The notes: a model not told the origin generated them from the sequence alone. DNA of 64,000 bases from an uncultured Sphingomonadaceae bacterium (GCA_937873035.1 CALMVA010000017.1:1-64000), one strand, 5' to 3'; positions 46,272 through 56,010 are shown, counted from the first letter of the stretch. A program made the numbers and translations.

Positions 46272-49200
46272 TCTGCTGCCTCCAGCTGGCCCATAGGCCC
46301 TTCAAGCCAGTCGACCTTGTCCAGCCGACGCACGATCACGAATTCGTCGCGGTTGGAGCCAACCGTGCCGTAATAATTAAACCCGTAGCTTTGTTGCACA
46401 TAGCCGCCGATCATGTGTGTCGGCTTCAGGATGGCGCGCGTTACGGAATTGTGGATGCCCCCACGCTGGCCCGTAAGTGGGGATCCGGGCACGTTCACGA
46501 TCTTCTCTTGCGCGTGATACATGAAGAGAGTCCCTTCTTTCATGCGCTGCGAAACGACCGCGCGGGCAACGAGCGCGCCATTGGTGTTGAAGGCTTCTAC
46601 CCAGTCATTGTCGACAATCCCCGCCTTTGCGGCGTCGATTTCCGACATCCACACAATCGGCCCGCCACGCGACAGCGTGAGCATCAGCTGGTTGTCGGTA
46701 TAGGTAGAGTGGATGCCCCATTTCTGGTGTGGTGTGATGAAGTTCAGGATGACGTGCTCCTGCCCTTCTGCCTTGTCGAGCATCGGCTTGACCGCCTTGG
46801 TGTCAATGGGCGGACGGTAAACGCAAAAGCCCTCGCCAAAGGCGCGCATCCACAAATGATCCTGATAGAGCTGCTGACGCCCAGTGAGCGTGCGCCAAGG
46901 GATCAGCTCATGCACATTGGTGTAGCCCGCATTGTAGCAGACGTGCTCGCTTTCCAGCCCCGACCATGTTGGCGAGGAAATGATTTTGCGAGGTTGGGCC
47001 TGAATGTCCCGGAAGCGGATCTTTTCATCTTCCTTGGGCAGCGCCAGATGCGTGTGATCTCGCCCGGTGAATTTGGAAAGCGCACTCCATGCCTTCACCG
47101 CCACCTCGCCATTGGTTTCGGGCGCAAGGCTGAGGATAACTTCGGCGGCATCAATGGCGCTGTCGATCCGTGCGGCACCTGCTGTCGCGCCCTCCCCGCC
47201 CACTGTGCCGTTAAGCTTGCGGAGCAGTTCAACCTCATGCTCGGTGTTCCAGCCGATCCCCTTGCCGCCATTGCCCAGCTTATCGAGCAGCGGCCCAAGT
47301 GCGGTGAAGCGGTTGAAGAGATTGGGGTAGTCACGCGTCACCACGGTGACATTGGGCATGGTCCGCCCTGGCACCGGCTCTGTCTGACCCTTGCCCCAAT
47401 CCTCCACATCAAATGGCTGGGCGATTTCACCTGCGGTATCGTGCAGGATAGGGGTGAGCACAACATCTTCCTCCACGCCAAGCACTTCTGGCGCGACTTC
47501 GGAAAACTTTTTGGCAATCGCCTTATAGATTTCCCAGTCGGACTTTGATTCCCAAACCGGGTCCACCGCTGCGGACAGCGGATGGATGAAGGGATGCATA
47601 TCGGACGTATTGAGATCATCCTTCTCATACCAGCTGGCGGTCGGCAGGACGATGTCTGAATAGACGCAGGTCGTCGACATACGGAAATCGAGCGTCACGA
47701 GCAGGTCAAGCTTTCCCTGCGGCGCATCATCATGCCAGACCACATCCTGCGGCTTGACCGCACCTGTTTCTCCCAAGTCCTTGCCCTGCACGCCATGCTG
47801 CGTGCCCAGCAGATGCTTGAGGAAATATTCATGCCCCTTGCCCGATGATCCCAGCAGGTTCGAGCGCCAGACAAACATATTGCGCGGCCAGTTGGCAGGA
47901 TCATCCGGGTCACGGCACGACATTTCGAGTGCCCCGGATTTCAACCCTTGAGCGACATAGTCCTTCGCGTCCATGCCAGCCGCCTTCGCGGCTTTGGCGA
48001 CCTCCAGCGGATTGGTCTTGAGTTGCGGCGCACTCGGCAGCCACCCCATGCGCTCAGCACGAACATTATAGTCGATGAGTGCGCCTGACCAATCTCCCTT
48101 TGGCGCGGTGGGAGAGAGGATTTCTTCCACCTCAACCGTCTCGTAACGCCACTGGTCAGTATGCGCATAGAAGAAGCTCGTCGAGTTCATATGACGCGGC
48201 GGGCGCCCCCAATCGAGCGCAAAGGCCAGCGGCTGCCAGCCTGTTTGCGGGCGTAATTTTTCCTGCCCCACATAATGCGACCAGCCCCCGCCCGACTGGC
48301 CAACGCAACCACACATCACCAGCATATTGATGATGCCACGATAGTTCATGTCCATGTGGAACCAGTGGTTCAGCCCGGCCCCCAGAATGACCATCGACTT
48401 GCCTTTGGTCGCTTCCGCATTCGACGCGAATTCGCGTGCCACGGTAATAATCTGCTCGGCGGGAACGCCGGTGATCCGCTCGGCCCAGGCGGGCGTATAT
48501 GGCACGTTGTCCGTGTAATCGCGGCTCACATGATCGCCACCAAGCCCCCGATCGAGGCCATAATTGGCGCAAAACAGGTCAAACACCGTCGCGACAAAGG
48601 CCTTGCCGTCCTTCAATGAAAGCTCGCGCACGGGCACGTGCCGCTTGAGCACATCGGGATGATCGGTGCCTTTGAAATGATCGTGCTCGCGATTGCCGAA
48701 ATAGGGGAAGCCAACTTCCAGAACCTCGTCATGGTCGCGGTCGAGGATTGATGTCATCCGCAGTTTGACGTCGCGCCCTTGGCCATCCCTTTCCTCAAGG
48801 TTCCATTTGCCTTCATCGCCCCAGCGGAAGCCCGCAGAACCAAGCGGGGCGACCAGTTCGCCACTCGCATCGTCAAAAGCTACAGACTTCCATTCGGGAT
48901 TGGCCTTCTCTCCCAGATTGCCCTTGAGGTCTGACGCGCGCAGCAACCGCTCTGGAACGAGCACGCCGTCTTTCTCAACGAGCCGGACCAGCATGGGAAA
49001 GTCACTGTAGCGGCGGCAATAATCCTCAAAATACTCAACCTGTCGATCAAGATGATATTCGCGCAGGATGACATGGCCAATCGCCATTGCGAGCGCGGCG
49101 TCGGTGCCCTGTTTGGGGTTGAGCCACAGATCGGCAAATTTAGTGGCCTCGGCATAATCGGGCGACACCACGGAAACCTTGGCTCCACGATAGCGCGCCT

Positions 49201-50005
49201 CGGTCATGAAGTGCGCATCTGGCGTGCGCGTTTGCGGCACGTTGGAGCCCCACAGCATGATGAAGCCCGCATTATACCAGTCGGCACTTTCGGGAACGTC
49301 CGTCTGCTCGCCCCATGTCATCGGCGAAGACGGCGGCAGATCGCAATACCAGTCGTAGAACGACATACAGGGGCCGCCGAGCAACGAGAGATAACGCGAG
49401 CCCGCCGCATAGCTCACCATCGACATGGCGGGGATCGGCGAAAAGCCGATGATGCGGTCTGGCCCGTGCGTCTTGGCTGTATAAGCGTTGGCCGCCGCGA
49501 TGATCTCGGTCACCTCCTCCCAATCGGCGCGGATAAAGCCGCCGTGACCGCGGATCGAGGTGTAATGCTTACGCTTGGCGGGGTCTTCAACGATCGACGC
49601 CCAGGCCGCCACCGGTGTCATGGATTTGCGCGCTTCACGCCACAACCGCACCAGCCGCGAGCGGATGAGCGGATATTTGAGCCGCTGGGCGGAATAAATA
49701 TACCAGCTGTAGCTCGCTCCGCGCGGACAGCCGCGTGGCTCGTGATTGGGCAGGTCAGGCCGCGTGCGTGGATAATCGGTCTGCTGGGTTTCCCAAGTGA
49801 TGATCCCGCCCTTGACGTAAATCTTCCACGAGCAGCTTCCCGTGCAATTCACGCCATGGGTGGACCGCACGATCTTGTCGTGCTGCCAACGCTTGCGGTA
49901 ACCGTCTTCCCAGTCACGCGCCTCGCTGGTGGTAAGGCCGTGGCCTTCAGAAAACGTTTCGCGCTTGCGGTTGAAGAACGTCAGGCGATCAAGAAGCTGG
50001 CTCAT
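46268..50005 (-). CDS. narG: Respiratory nitrate reductase alpha subunit (Mo-bisMGD)
   Basis: A 1245-residue catalytic subunit that reduces nitrate to nitrite. The [4Fe-4S] motif with histidine ligand is HGVNCTGSCSWKIYV near residue 50, followed by PRGCPRGASYSWY and later Mo-cofactor segments (LWGSNVPQTRTPDAHF, MVILGAGLNHWFH). ATG 50005 (MSQLLDRLTFF) fits the family; the longer frame runs into narK. No twin-arginine signal is visible, as in NarG. Full length. Confidence 0.97.
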   Translation of the reverse strand: MSQLLDRLTFFNRKRETFSEGHGLTTSEARDWEDGYRKRWQHDKIVRSTHGVNCTGSCSWKIYVKGGIITWETQQTDYPRTRPDLPNHEPRGCPRGASYSWYIYSAQRLKYPLIRSRLVRLWREARKSMTPVAAWASIVEDPAKRKHYTSIRGHGGFIRADWEEVTEIIAAANAYTAKTHGPDRIIGFSPIPAMSMVSYAAGSRYLSLLGGPCMSFYDWYCDLPPSSPMTWGEQTDVPESADWYNAGFIMLWGSNVPQTRTPDAHFMTEARYRGAKVSVVSPDYAEATKFADLWLNPKQGTDAALAMAIGHVILREYHLDRQVEYFEDYCRRYSDFPMLVRLVEKDGVLVPERLLRASDLKGNLGEKANPEWKSVAFDDASGELVAPLGSAGFRWGDEGKWNLEERDGQGRDVKLRMTSILDRDHDEVLEVGFPYFGNREHDHFKGTDHPDVLKRHVPVRELSLKDGKAFVATVFDLFCANYGLDRGLGGDHVSRDYTDNVPYTPAWAERITGVPAEQIITVAREFASNAEATKGKSMVILGAGLNHWFHMDMNYRGIINMLVMCGCVGQSGGGWSHYVGQEKLRPQTGWQPLAFALDWGRPPRHMNSTSFFYAHTDQWRYETVEVEEILSPTAPKGDWSGALIDYNVRAERMGWLPSAPQLKTNPLEVAKAAKAAGMDAKDYVAQGLKSGALEMSCRDPDDPANWPRNMFVWRSNLLGSSGKGHEYFLKHLLGTQHGVQGKDLGETGAVKPQDVVWHDDAPQGKLDLLVTLDFRMSTTCVYSDIVLPTASWYEKDDLNTSDMHPFIHPLSAAVDPVWESKSDWEIYKAIAKKFSEVAPEVLGVEEDVVLTPILHDTAGEIAQPFDVEDWGKGQTEPVPGRTMPNVTVVTRDYPNLFNRFTALGPLLDKLGNGGKGIGWNTEHEVELLRKLNGTVGGEGATAGAARIDSAIDAAEVILSLAPETNGEVAVKAWSALSKFTGRDHTHLALPKEDEKIRFRDIQAQPRKIISSPTWSGLESEHVCYNAGYTNVHELIPWRTLTGRQQLYQDHLWMRAFGEGFCVYRPPIDTKAVKPMLDKAEGQEHVILNFITPHQKWGIHSTYTDNQLMLTLSRGGPIVWMSEIDAAKAGIVDNDWVEAFNTNGALVARAVVSQRMKEGTLFMYHAQEKIVNVPGSPLTGQRGGIHNSVTRAILKPTHMIGGYVQQSYGFNYYGTVGSNRDEFVIVRRLDKVDWLEGPMGQLEAAE

Positions 50006-50019
50006 TTCACTAACTCTTT

Positions 50020-52731
50020 TCAGGCGGTTGCAAGCGTTGCGGGTTTGCCGCGTTCGATGTCGTGGAGCAGACCGCCCCGGCGGGTGTAGGCAAACCACGT
50101 CAACGCAGCACAACTGGCGTAGAAGGCGAGGAAGCCAATCAGGGCTGGCAGCGGTGATCCGGTCGCCGCAATCGCGCTACCGAAGCTCTTCGGGATGAAG
50201 AACGCCCCATAAGCGGCAATGGCAGAAGTGAAGCCGACAATGGCTGCCGATTCCTTCTCGGATTGACGACGCTGCTGCTCTGCGTTCAATTCCGGCATCA
50301 GACGCGGAATTTCGCTGCGCATGATCGCCGGGATCATCTGGAAGGTCGATGCATTGCCCACCCCTGTCACGAAGAACATGAAGATGAACGTGCCGAGGAA
50401 GCCCCAGAAACTGCCCACCTCAAGGAAGTGGATAACGCCAACCACGCCCAGCATCATGAACACGAACACCCAGAAAGTGACGCGCGCACCACCCCAACGA
50501 TCGGAAACCCAGCCCGTCGCAGCCCGGCTGGCGGCGCCGACAAGCGGACCGAGGAATACATATTGGAGCACGTTCACATCCGGGAATTGCTGCTTGGCAA
50601 GCAAGGGCAGACCAGCTGAAAAGCCGATGAACGAGCCAAATGTGCCGGTGTAGAGCCAGCACATCAGCCAGTTGTGCTTGCGCTGGAAGATAATGGCCTG
50701 TTCAGCAAAGCTTGCCTTGGCGTCGGCAATGTCATTCATGCCAAACCAGGCGAGCAGCGTTGCGGCGATGATGAAGGGCACCCAGATGAAGCCCGCATTT
50801 TGGAGCCAGAGCTGCCCACCGTCTTTGGTGGGAAGCGGATCCCCGCCCAGCGCGCCAAACACGCCCGCGGTGATGACAAGCGGCACCGCAAACTGCATCA
50901 CCGAAACGCCCAGATTGCCAAGACCGGCATTGAGCGCCAGCGCATTGCCCTTTTGCGCCTTGGGGAAGAAAAAGCCGATGTTCGACATGGATGAGGCAAA
51001 ATTGCCGCCACCAAAGCCGCACAGCAGCGCCAGCACAAGGAAGATAACATAGGGCGTTTCCGGGTTCTGCACCGCATAGCCGATGCCGAAGGCCGGAATG
51101 AGGAGCGTCGCCGTGCTCAGCGTCGTCCACAGCCGTCCACCGAAGATCGGCACCATGAAGCTGTAGAAGATACGGAATGTCGCTCCAGAAAGGCCCGGCA
51201 ATGCTGCCAGCCAGAACAACTGGTCGGTCGTATAGTCAAAGCCGATCAGCGGCAGCTTTGCGACCACCATGGACCACACCATCCAGACCGAGAAGGCCAG
51301 CAGAAGCGCGGGGATGGAGATATAAAGGTTGCGCCGCGCGATACGCTCGCCGGTCGTATCCCAAAACTCCTTGTCTTCAGGGCGCCAGTCATCCAGCACT
51401 TTATCTGTATCCATAGGGCCGTGCTTGGCCTCCACATGGATGTCAGCCATTTCGGGGAATTGGGGCAGCGAACGCGCGTCAATGCCGCTGGCCTTCTGTT
51501 CCATCTGGCGCACCGCCAGATGCATCCAGCCAAGCGCAATACCCACGAGCGCAAACAGCACCATGAAGCAGCTTGTCCAGATGCCCGTAAGGTCGCTCAC
51601 AGCACCAAACACGATGGGCAGAACGAAACCGCCCAGCCCACCGACCATGCCGACCATGCCCCCAACCGAACCGACGTGATCGGGATAATAGACCGGGATG
51701 TGCTTATAGACCGCCGCCTTGCCCAGCGACATGAAGAAGCCAAGCACGAACACGGTGATGACGAAGGGCGCCAGGCTCATCGAGGTCGACAAGTGGATGT
51801 CGCCCTTGATGCCGTGGATTACATAATCGGTTGACGGGTAGCTGAGCATGAAGAGCAGCAGCAGCGACACGCCAAAGGTTGTGTACATGATCTTGCGTGC
51901 GCCGTAGCGGTCAGACAGGATGCCACCATAAGCGCGGAACAGGCTTGCCGAGAGCGAGAAAGTGGCTGCCAAAATTCCCGCCACTTCCACATCAACACCG
52001 TAGACGCCGATGAGATATTTCGGCAGCCACAGCGCCAGCGCGACAAATGCGCCGAACACAAAGAAATAATAGAGCGAGAAGCGCCAGACCTGCTGGTGGC
52101 GCAGCGGCTCCAGCTGATCTTTCAGGCTGCGCGGTGCTGCACCACTTGCCTTGCGCGCGGCAAAATCAGGGTCATCCTTTGCAAAGATGAAGAATATGAC
52201 CGCCATGATGGCGAGCGCGCCCGCCCATATCTGCGCGACGGCAGTCCAGCCGAACGCGACCATGACGAAGGGGGCGCCAAATTTGGTGACGGCCGCGCCA
52301 ACGTTACCCATGCCAAAAAAGCCGAGCGCGGTGCCCTGCTTTTGCTGCGGATACCATTTGGAGACATAGGCGACGCCGACCGCGAAGCCCCCGCCCGCAA
52401 GCCCCAGCCCCAAGGCGGCAACCAGCATCCCGCCATAGCTGCTCGCGTGGGAGAGGAGAAAGGTTGAGATAGCTGATGCCAGCATGGTGAGCGGAAAAAC
52501 GATCCGCCCGCCATATTGATCCGTCCAGATGCCGAGGAAGATGCGCACCAGCGATCCCGTCAGGATCGGTGTGCCAACCAACAGGCCGAATTGCGTATCG
52601 TTGAGGCCCAGTTCGCTTTTGATCTGGATCCCGATGATCGCGAAAATCGTCCAGACGGCAAAGCAAACCGTGAAGGCGAATGTGCTGAGGCCAAGCGCGC
52701 GATTTTGTTGCGCAGTGGATACCGAAACCAT
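50020..52731 (-). CDS. narK: NarK1-NarK2 fused nitrate/nitrite transporter
   Basis: A 903-residue MFS fusion. The first half (residues about 1-420) has 12 membrane helices and a NarK1-type signature (FGLLVGTPILTGSLVRIFLG). A soluble linker of about 60 residues follows, then a second MFS half with NarK2-like segments (GFGGGNFASSMSNIGFFFPKAQKGNALALNAGLGNLG region). Fused NarK proteins, as in Paracoccus, combine nitrate/proton symport and nitrate/nitrite exchange. ATG 52731 is preferred because AGGGGG precedes it; ATG 52746 would add five residues. It is first in the nar operon. Confidence 0.94.
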   Translation of the reverse strand: MVSVSTAQQNRALGLSTFAFTVCFAVWTIFAIIGIQIKSELGLNDTQFGLLVGTPILTGSLVRIFLGIWTDQYGGRIVFPLTMLASAISTFLLSHASSYGGMLVAALGLGLAGGGFAVGVAYVSKWYPQQKQGTALGFFGMGNVGAAVTKFGAPFVMVAFGWTAVAQIWAGALAIMAVIFFIFAKDDPDFAARKASGAAPRSLKDQLEPLRHQQVWRFSLYYFFVFGAFVALALWLPKYLIGVYGVDVEVAGILAATFSLSASLFRAYGGILSDRYGARKIMYTTFGVSLLLLFMLSYPSTDYVIHGIKGDIHLSTSMSLAPFVITVFVLGFFMSLGKAAVYKHIPVYYPDHVGSVGGMVGMVGGLGGFVLPIVFGAVSDLTGIWTSCFMVLFALVGIALGWMHLAVRQMEQKASGIDARSLPQFPEMADIHVEAKHGPMDTDKVLDDWRPEDKEFWDTTGERIARRNLYISIPALLLAFSVWMVWSMVVAKLPLIGFDYTTDQLFWLAALPGLSGATFRIFYSFMVPIFGGRLWTTLSTATLLIPAFGIGYAVQNPETPYVIFLVLALLCGFGGGNFASSMSNIGFFFPKAQKGNALALNAGLGNLGVSVMQFAVPLVITAGVFGALGGDPLPTKDGGQLWLQNAGFIWVPFIIAATLLAWFGMNDIADAKASFAEQAIIFQRKHNWLMCWLYTGTFGSFIGFSAGLPLLAKQQFPDVNVLQYVFLGPLVGAASRAATGWVSDRWGGARVTFWVFVFMMLGVVGVIHFLEVGSFWGFLGTFIFMFFVTGVGNASTFQMIPAIMRSEIPRLMPELNAEQQRRQSEKESAAIVGFTSAIAAYGAFFIPKSFGSAIAATGSPLPALIGFLAFYASCAALTWFAYTRRGGLLHDIERGKPATLATA

Positions 52732-52795
52732 TTCAATCCCCCTCATGGGTAGATGAGTGTGGCGTTTGGATCACCAATTTATGGCGGGATTTTTC

Positions 52796-52809
52796 TTGAC
52801 CTGAATCAA
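52796..52809. promoter_or_regulatory. FNR/DNR-type box upstream of narK
   Basis: TTGACCTGAATCAA matches the Crp/Fnr-family consensus TTGAT-N4-ATCAA with one difference. Its centre is about 71 bp upstream of the narK start, a plausible activator position. The likely binder is the Crp/Fnr regulator encoded at 52946. Confidence 0.7.
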
Positions 52810-52844
52810 CCGATGTTGGTCTGCAGCCGCAAAATCGACATGGA

Positions 52845-52858
52845 CTGATCCAAATCAG
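52845..52858. promoter_or_regulatory. Relaxed FNR-type palindrome
   Basis: CTGATCCAAATCAG is a perfect 5+5 dyad with one substitution per half relative to TTGAT-N4-ATCAA. It lies between the other two boxes in the narK/regulator intergenic region. Confidence 0.5.
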
Positions 52859-52889
52859 TTCATGTCAACAGGCTCACGCAAGCAAGTGA

Positions 52890-52903
52890 TTGATAAATAT
52901 CAA
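52890..52903. promoter_or_regulatory. Perfect FNR/DNR box upstream of the regulator gene
   Basis: TTGATAAATATCAA is an exact match to TTGAT-N4-ATCAA, embedded in a longer dyad. Its centre is about 49 bp upstream of the regulator's ATG, suggesting autoregulation or joint control of the divergent nar operon. Confidence 0.75.
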
Positions 52904-52945
52904 TCAGCCCCTAGAAGTCAGTGTTAGAGATCAGGGGAATGTCGA

Positions 52946-53641
52946 ATGAGGCCTGCAGAAAAGCCTGAAATTGCTGCACTTCCGTTGTTCACATCGATGG
53001 GTGCGGAGCAGCGCGAGCGGATTTTCGCGGCCTCCTTCCTTCAGGTTTTTCCGCCCATGTTGACGCTGTTCGAACACGAGCAGCGACCCGATTTTCTGCA
53101 TATATTGGTTGATGGCATGGTGGAGCTGTTCACGACCAATGGCGACCGTGAAACCACCATGGCGCTCATCCGCCCGGTGCGCAGCTTCATCCTCGCCGCC
53201 GCCTATATCGATCAGCCCTATCTTATGTCGGCACGCACGGTCGTGGCGTCGCGCATCATGCTGATCCCTGCCCCACTCATCCGGCAGGTCATTGATGAAG
53301 ACCGCGCACTTATGCGCGGCGCAATGACTGAATTGTCGATCGGCTTTCGCCAGTTCGTGCGCGCGCTCACCGATATGAAGCTGCGCCAGTCGGTTGAGCG
53401 ACTTGGCAATTTTCTGCTGGAAGAAAGTGGTGCCCTTAACAATGTATCACAATTCGAGTTGCCGGTTGAAAAGCGCACCCTCGCATCGCTGCTTGGCATG
53501 ACGCCGGAAAATCTATCGCGGGGCATTGCCGTTCTTGGGCAGCACGGTGCCACTATTTCTGGCAACAGCGTGCGCATTACGGACCGCGCAAAGCTGGAAA
53601 CCTTTGCGCGGCCCGATGCAATTTTGAGCGAGGATTTCTAG
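52946..53641 (+). CDS. Crp/Fnr-family regulator of the nar operon (DNR/NNR-like)
   Basis: A 231-residue protein with an N-terminal cyclic-nucleotide-like sensor domain, a long dimer helix (about residues 120-145), and a C-terminal HTH, EKRTLASLLGMTPENLSRGIAVL, containing the E-x-x-S-R reading pattern for TTGAT sites. It contains no cysteine at all, so it cannot bind an FNR-type [4Fe-4S] cluster; an NO- or haem-linked signal as in DNR is possible but not shown. ATG 52946 lies seven bases after AGGGGA. It diverges from narK with three matching boxes between. Confidence 0.9.
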   Translation: MRPAEKPEIAALPLFTSMGAEQRERIFAASFLQVFPPMLTLFEHEQRPDFLHILVDGMVELFTTNGDRETTMALIRPVRSFILAAAYIDQPYLMSARTVVASRIMLIPAPLIRQVIDEDRALMRGAMTELSIGFRQFVRALTDMKLRQSVERLGNFLLEESGALNNVSQFELPVEKRTLASLLGMTPENLSRGIAVLGQHGATISGNSVRITDRAKLETFARPDAILSEDF

Positions 53642-53691
53642 GGTCGATCGCGGGCGTTATGGGGCTTGCCCATTCCAACCCCCATCAACCC

Positions 53692-55893
53692 TCAAAATGC
53701 GTAGCGCAATCCAACGCTCCCGCTCATGCGCGCGTCCTCGCCATGCCCGATCATGGCGTGGCCGGAGAAGTTGAGGATTGCGCGCTTGCCAAGGCCAATA
53801 TCGAGATCCAGCCCAAGCCGCCCCCAATCTTCGCGACGACTGGGCGCAACTGCCGCAAACGTTGCCGCACCAATTATTGTGCCTGAAAGCGCAGCCTGCG
53901 CCCGATCAAAGCGATGGACCCATTCCCCCGATGCCTGGAGCTTGAACTTGTCTGTCACACCAGCCTTGGCTACCGCACCTAGCCGTGTCTCGTCGAGATT
54001 GGCCGCCACTCGGCCCAGCGCCATCGGAAAGCCGCCACCCGCCTCGACATAACCGTCCATCGTGGTGCGCAAATGTGTATAGGCAAGATAAGGCGAGAGG
54101 CTTGACCGGGCGTTGAAACGCACCGCGTCTTGCCAATCAAGGCGCCCACGCACGGCCCATGAACGCGCGTTTGTGCGGCCGGTCGAATGGTCAATCACAG
54201 CCCCATTCAGATAGGCGCGATCAATGGTGACGTTCCAATCTCCATAATAGCCCAGCACGCTCAACAGAATGGGCGTGCCAGCAGGCTTCACGTCAATTTC
54301 ACCGACCAGATGATAACCATCAGAAACCGTCTTTCCGCCAAGCCCGGTCGTCAGTTCAGTGCGATCTGCGCCGCCGCCAAAGCCAATCCGCACACTATCC
54401 CCAAAATCATGGCACAGGCCGGCCTCGCCACTGTAGTTGCGGCGATCATTGCGACCGCTGCCCGCAAAATCGCCCGTCAACCATGCGCAACTCCCCTGTT
54501 GCCGAACGGCATCCATCAACGGGCGGTGATGCGCGCCAAATAGTGTCACGTTGGCAGCGTTGATGATGTTCTGAAAGGTTACACCACCGCTTTGCGATAC
54601 TGAGTAAAGATAGTCGACCATCCCGATAAAACCGGTGCCGCCAGTGTTGCCGGTGTTGCCGCCGGTATCGGTTCCAGATCCGCCTCCGGTGTTGCCGCCG
54701 GTGCCAGTGCCAGTGCCGGTGCCACCGCCCGTGTCACCTCCGGTATTGCCGCCCGTATTTCCGCCACCGGTCGACGCAGGAACAACGCGTGCGATATACT
54801 CCTGTGTAGTTCCGTTGATCTGGCCAGTGCCGATCAAGACATTGCCATCATCACTAACGGCCACGGCGTCCGTGAATGTATTTGATCCAACAGAAACACC
54901 ATTTGCTGTCAGCCAGTCTGCAACCTGCTGCACGCCTCCGGCAGTCCAGCGCACGGCTGAAACCCCCTGAATAGTTGGCACAGCGGGTGATGGCGACGTT
55001 GCCGAGCCGACGATCACACTGCCGTCTGCATTAACGCCCAACGCTTTTCCGTCCTGACCAGAAGGCAGCAGGTTCAACGCGCTAAGGCCGCCTTGTCTTG
55101 TCCATTTGAAGGCTTGCGCATAGTCACCATTGCCGCCCTTGGAATAGCCAACCACAGTCGTGCCATCGGCTGAAACATCGGTCGCAAAGCTGCCCGCAAA
55201 TGATTTGCCGACATCAGCCGGGAGCACACCCAGCCCGATCATTCCATCGGCGGCCGTCCAGACGAAAGCTTCATTTGCAAGAACAGCGCCATGCGCCTCA
55301 CCCACGATTACACTTCCATCGCGGCTCACGCTGCGTGCCGACGACGCGGAGAAGCCTGAACTCTGAATGTCTTGAGGCGCGCCTTTCGACACCCATCGAA
55401 CAGCGTGCAGGGCCGCCGTGTCCGTCACGCTGGCGCCCACTGCAACAGTGCCATCGCCGGATACGGCATAGGCAACGCTGTTTTGAAAGGCGGTCGTCGT
55501 TGCCAGATGCCCTAATGTGGTGCGCGTTGCGCCTTCCCACAGCACTGCGGTGCCGCGCGTCGATGAGCCTGCCGCAGAATAGCCCACGATCACCGAACCA
55601 TTGTCCGATACGCCCCACGCGATAACATAGTTGTGTCCATCCACTCCGGGCAGCGCCTCATAGCCCGACGCCGTGATGCGATAGGCGTTGTGGGTCGTCG
55701 CATCGACACGCAATACGCCCGCGATCGTGATGCCATCGCCTGACAGGTCATTATAGGCCGTGCCAATATTGGGCGTCGGTCGCCCTGGAATATTGGCATC
55801 GGCGATTACGCCGGCGGTTTGCGCCCGTGCGGATGCGGGCAGTGCAACAAGAGCGGACACGCTGACGCCAACGGCCAAGGACAGTCTATTCAT
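53692..55893 (-). CDS. Autotransporter with HAF-type extracellular repeats
   Basis: A 733-residue protein. The signal peptide MNRLSLAVGVSVSALVALPA ends near ARAQ. Residues about 40-370 hold at least six repeats of the form A-x-x-V-S-x-D-G-x-x-V-G-x-S...A-x-x-W (for example VSGDGTVAVGAS and VSADGTTVVGYS), the HAF pattern. A Gly/Thr/Asn-rich tract follows, and the last about 270 residues form an autotransporter barrel ending VGLRYAF. The passenger is probably displayed on the cell surface. It is divergent from the CHAT protease gene. Confidence 0.88.
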   Translation of the reverse strand: MNRLSLAVGVSVSALVALPASARAQTAGVIADANIPGRPTPNIGTAYNDLSGDGITIAGVLRVDATTHNAYRITASGYEALPGVDGHNYVIAWGVSDNGSVIVGYSAAGSSTRGTAVLWEGATRTTLGHLATTTAFQNSVAYAVSGDGTVAVGASVTDTAALHAVRWVSKGAPQDIQSSGFSASSARSVSRDGSVIVGEAHGAVLANEAFVWTAADGMIGLGVLPADVGKSFAGSFATDVSADGTTVVGYSKGGNGDYAQAFKWTRQGGLSALNLLPSGQDGKALGVNADGSVIVGSATSPSPAVPTIQGVSAVRWTAGGVQQVADWLTANGVSVGSNTFTDAVAVSDDGNVLIGTGQINGTTQEYIARVVPASTGGGNTGGNTGGDTGGGTGTGTGTGGNTGGGSGTDTGGNTGNTGGTGFIGMVDYLYSVSQSGGVTFQNIINAANVTLFGAHHRPLMDAVRQQGSCAWLTGDFAGSGRNDRRNYSGEAGLCHDFGDSVRIGFGGGADRTELTTGLGGKTVSDGYHLVGEIDVKPAGTPILLSVLGYYGDWNVTIDRAYLNGAVIDHSTGRTNARSWAVRGRLDWQDAVRFNARSSLSPYLAYTHLRTTMDGYVEAGGGFPMALGRVAANLDETRLGAVAKAGVTDKFKLQASGEWVHRFDRAQAALSGTIIGAATFAAVAPSRREDWGRLGLDLDIGLGKRAILNFSGHAMIGHGEDARMSGSVGLRYAF
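54629..54775 (-). repeat. Low-complexity Gly/Asn/Thr linker repeat
   Basis: A degenerate tandem repeat, built on units that read GGN/GGT codons on the minus strand, encodes alternating NTGG and TGTG segments between the HAF passenger and the barrel. Such a tract can vary in length by slippage. It is in frame here. Confidence 0.7.
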
Positions 55894-55984
55894 CGGATCG
55901 AACCTTTTGTTTCTGAACTGGTTCGCTTCCGTTGCGGGCTGTGCGAGGTCCGATCACGTTACAATGGCTGAAATGTGCCGCCTT

Positions 55985-56010
55985 ACGGCATTTGTAATGA
56001 CAAATGCCGT
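55985..56010. promoter_or_regulatory. Perfect 11-bp dyad between the autotransporter and CHAT genes
   Basis: ACGGCATTTGT (55985-55995) and ACAAATGCCGT (56000-56010) flank a 4-base AATG spacer. It lies in the 210-bp divergent region. It may be an operator or an mRNA hairpin; there is no T-run right after it. Confidence 0.6.

Noticed and set aside
52939..52968. Nine-codon out-of-frame ORF at the start of the Crp/Fnr gene
   Set aside because: Its start codon directly abuts the ribosome site with no spacing, whereas ATG 52946 has ideal spacing; probably coincidental.
53642..53691. Terminator between the regulator and the autotransporter
   Set aside because: Only a 5-6 bp stem is visible and no T-run follows on either strand.
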